Shown: positions 63,426 to 64,000 of the stretch, one piece after another
Position numbering within the stretch: position 1 is the stretch's first letter
How the letters are laid out: each line of letters opens with the position of its first letter
Assembly (NCBI RefSeq): GCF_038003085.1
Contig: NZ_JBBOOM010000001.1
Location: 62,001-126,000 of the forward strand
Direction: 5' to 3'
DNA length: 64,000 nt
Origin: Psychrobacillus sp. FSL K6-2836
Lineage (GTDB): Bacteria; Bacillota; Bacilli; Bacillales_A; Planococcaceae
Made by a program: the position numbers and the translations under genes
Notes under the pieces: generated by a model
Databases searched by the model: none
Told to the model about the DNA's origin: nothing
The model's input: the letters and a program-made list of their open reading frames with translations, nothing else

Positions 63426-63496
63426 TTAAATAACCTCATTTCTAATACGTTTCGGCTTAATGATACCGTTTTTTTCCTTCAATTGCAATGAACTTG

Positions 63497-63718
63497 CTAC
63501 TTTGAATCTTCTATATAATACTCCCATATTTCATCAAATACAGCTGCTGGCATATTCGGGTCTGCAAGCTCTTCAATATATAACGAAATTTTATCAAAAG
63601 AAGTTTCTGCTTTTGGAAAATCGTGATGGTTAAACATGCTGTTGGCAAATTTTGACTTTTTGTCTTCCTTTTGACCCCCACGAAATTTTAAAGTAAACAA
63701 ATAAAACGATTGTCGCAT
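63497..63718 (-). CDS. YozE family (UPF0346) protein
   Basis: 73 residues: SFYLFTLKFRGGQKEDKKSK, FANSMFNHHDFPKAETSFDK, then SLYIEEL and VFDEIWEYY, matching the SAM-like-fold YozE family of Bacillales. Function unknown. AGGAGGATT precedes the ATG. Confidence 0.85.
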   Translation of the reverse strand: MRQSFYLFTLKFRGGQKEDKKSKFANSMFNHHDFPKAETSFDKISLYIEELADPNMPAAVFDEIWEYYIEDSK

Positions 63719-63838
63719 AAAAATAATCCTCCTTTAGTCGTGAAGACTCATGAAAATGAAATAAATGTAGATAATTCAAACCAAAACAAGTAAACTTAAA
63801 AATGTTAATAGTTTGACATTTCGAAAGGATTGATATAG

Positions 63839-64000
63839 TTGATAAATAACATTTCAAAGAAACTAAAATCAATGAAATTCCCCAAAATAAAAGCAGATAG
63901 AAAGAAAGATGGGAAACCGAAAAGAAGCAAAGCTATTTCCCTATTCAAAAAATCTAGGAAGGAGGATAAAAGGATAAACCCAAACCATACAATCAAAGCC
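63839..64000 (+). CDS. 5' part of an unfinished gene, strongly basic N-terminus
   Basis: From a TTG at 63839 (AAAGGA nine bases upstream) an open frame of 54 codons runs to the window end. It reads MINNISKKLKSMKFPKIKAD, then a lysine/arginine-rich stretch (SLFKKSRKEDKR). Such a basic tail often precedes a membrane segment, for example in chemoreceptors, but the next part is not in the window. Confidence 0.5.
   Translation, partial: MINNISKKLKSMKFPKIKADRKKDGKPKRSKAISLFKKSRKEDKRINPNHTIKA

Overview
The window reads as a chromosomal segment of a low-GC, endospore-forming Bacillales bacterium, probably Planococcaceae/Bacillaceae (Psychrobacillus- or Lysinibacillus-like). This is inferred from strong AGGAGG-type ribosome sites with many TTG starts, a SAM-I riboswitch before metA, a guanine-type purine riboswitch before a nupG-like transporter, Ku/LigD, OdhAB, and Bacillus-type small families (YozE, YkvA, YitT, XpaC/TelA). 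Most genes lie on the minus strand. No phage, complete insertion sequence or CRISPR array was seen.

Layout. 0-4 kb: accessory region with small acetyltransferase, VOC and secreted genes, sprinkled with at least eight copies of a ~26-bp palindromic repeat. 4-6 kb: histidine phosphatase, GrpB-like and DinB-like genes. 6-10.3 kb: beta-helix surface-type protein, PPP phosphatase, a decayed gene, and a LysM/GH18 spore- or wall-type glycosidase. 10.6-12.8 kb: gene fragment, general-stress protein with a SigB-like promoter, metA with SAM riboswitch. 12.8-14.9 kb: chemoreceptor gene broken by one in-frame stop but keeping a SigD-like promoter. 14.9-17.1 kb: ABC-F protein preceded by a leader peptide and attenuator. 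17-21 kb: lipoprotein, Spo0M-like protein, AI-2E-type exporter, LCP protein, MsrA. 21-28 kb: a five-gene hydantoinase/oxoprolinase-type catabolic operon (XRE-cupin regulator, HyuA, HyuB, NCS1 permease, DUF917). 28-34.5 kb: YkpA-type ABC-F, a homospermidine-synthase/SpeD-like divergent pair, lipoprotein, cold-shock protein, acylphosphatase.

34.6-40.5 kb: XpaC/TelA pair and MoxR-ATPase/VWA pair, with two copies of a ~187-nt highly structured repeat in inverted orientation, each directly upstream of and co-oriented with a gene (XpaC-like; VWA). I consider this the best candidate for something undescribed. 40.6-46.8 kb: ligD and ku, divergent but separated by riboswitch-controlled nupG and flanked by a ~60-bp direct repeat; YitT protein. 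47.2-55.4 kb: odhAB, an ArlRS-like two-component system and a PAS-GGDEF protein. 55.5-64 kb: a tRNA-like sequence, acetyltransferase, second-type MurG, MATE exporter, CAP-domain protein, G3E GTPase, CtpB protease, DeoD, YozE, and the start of a further gene.

Themes: purine salvage (riboswitch-nupG, deoD), polyamine synthesis by a probably non-classical route, DNA end joining, and several regulated leaders. Starts were re-chosen where a ribosome site decides. No homology search or folding program was run; family names come from motif recognition.
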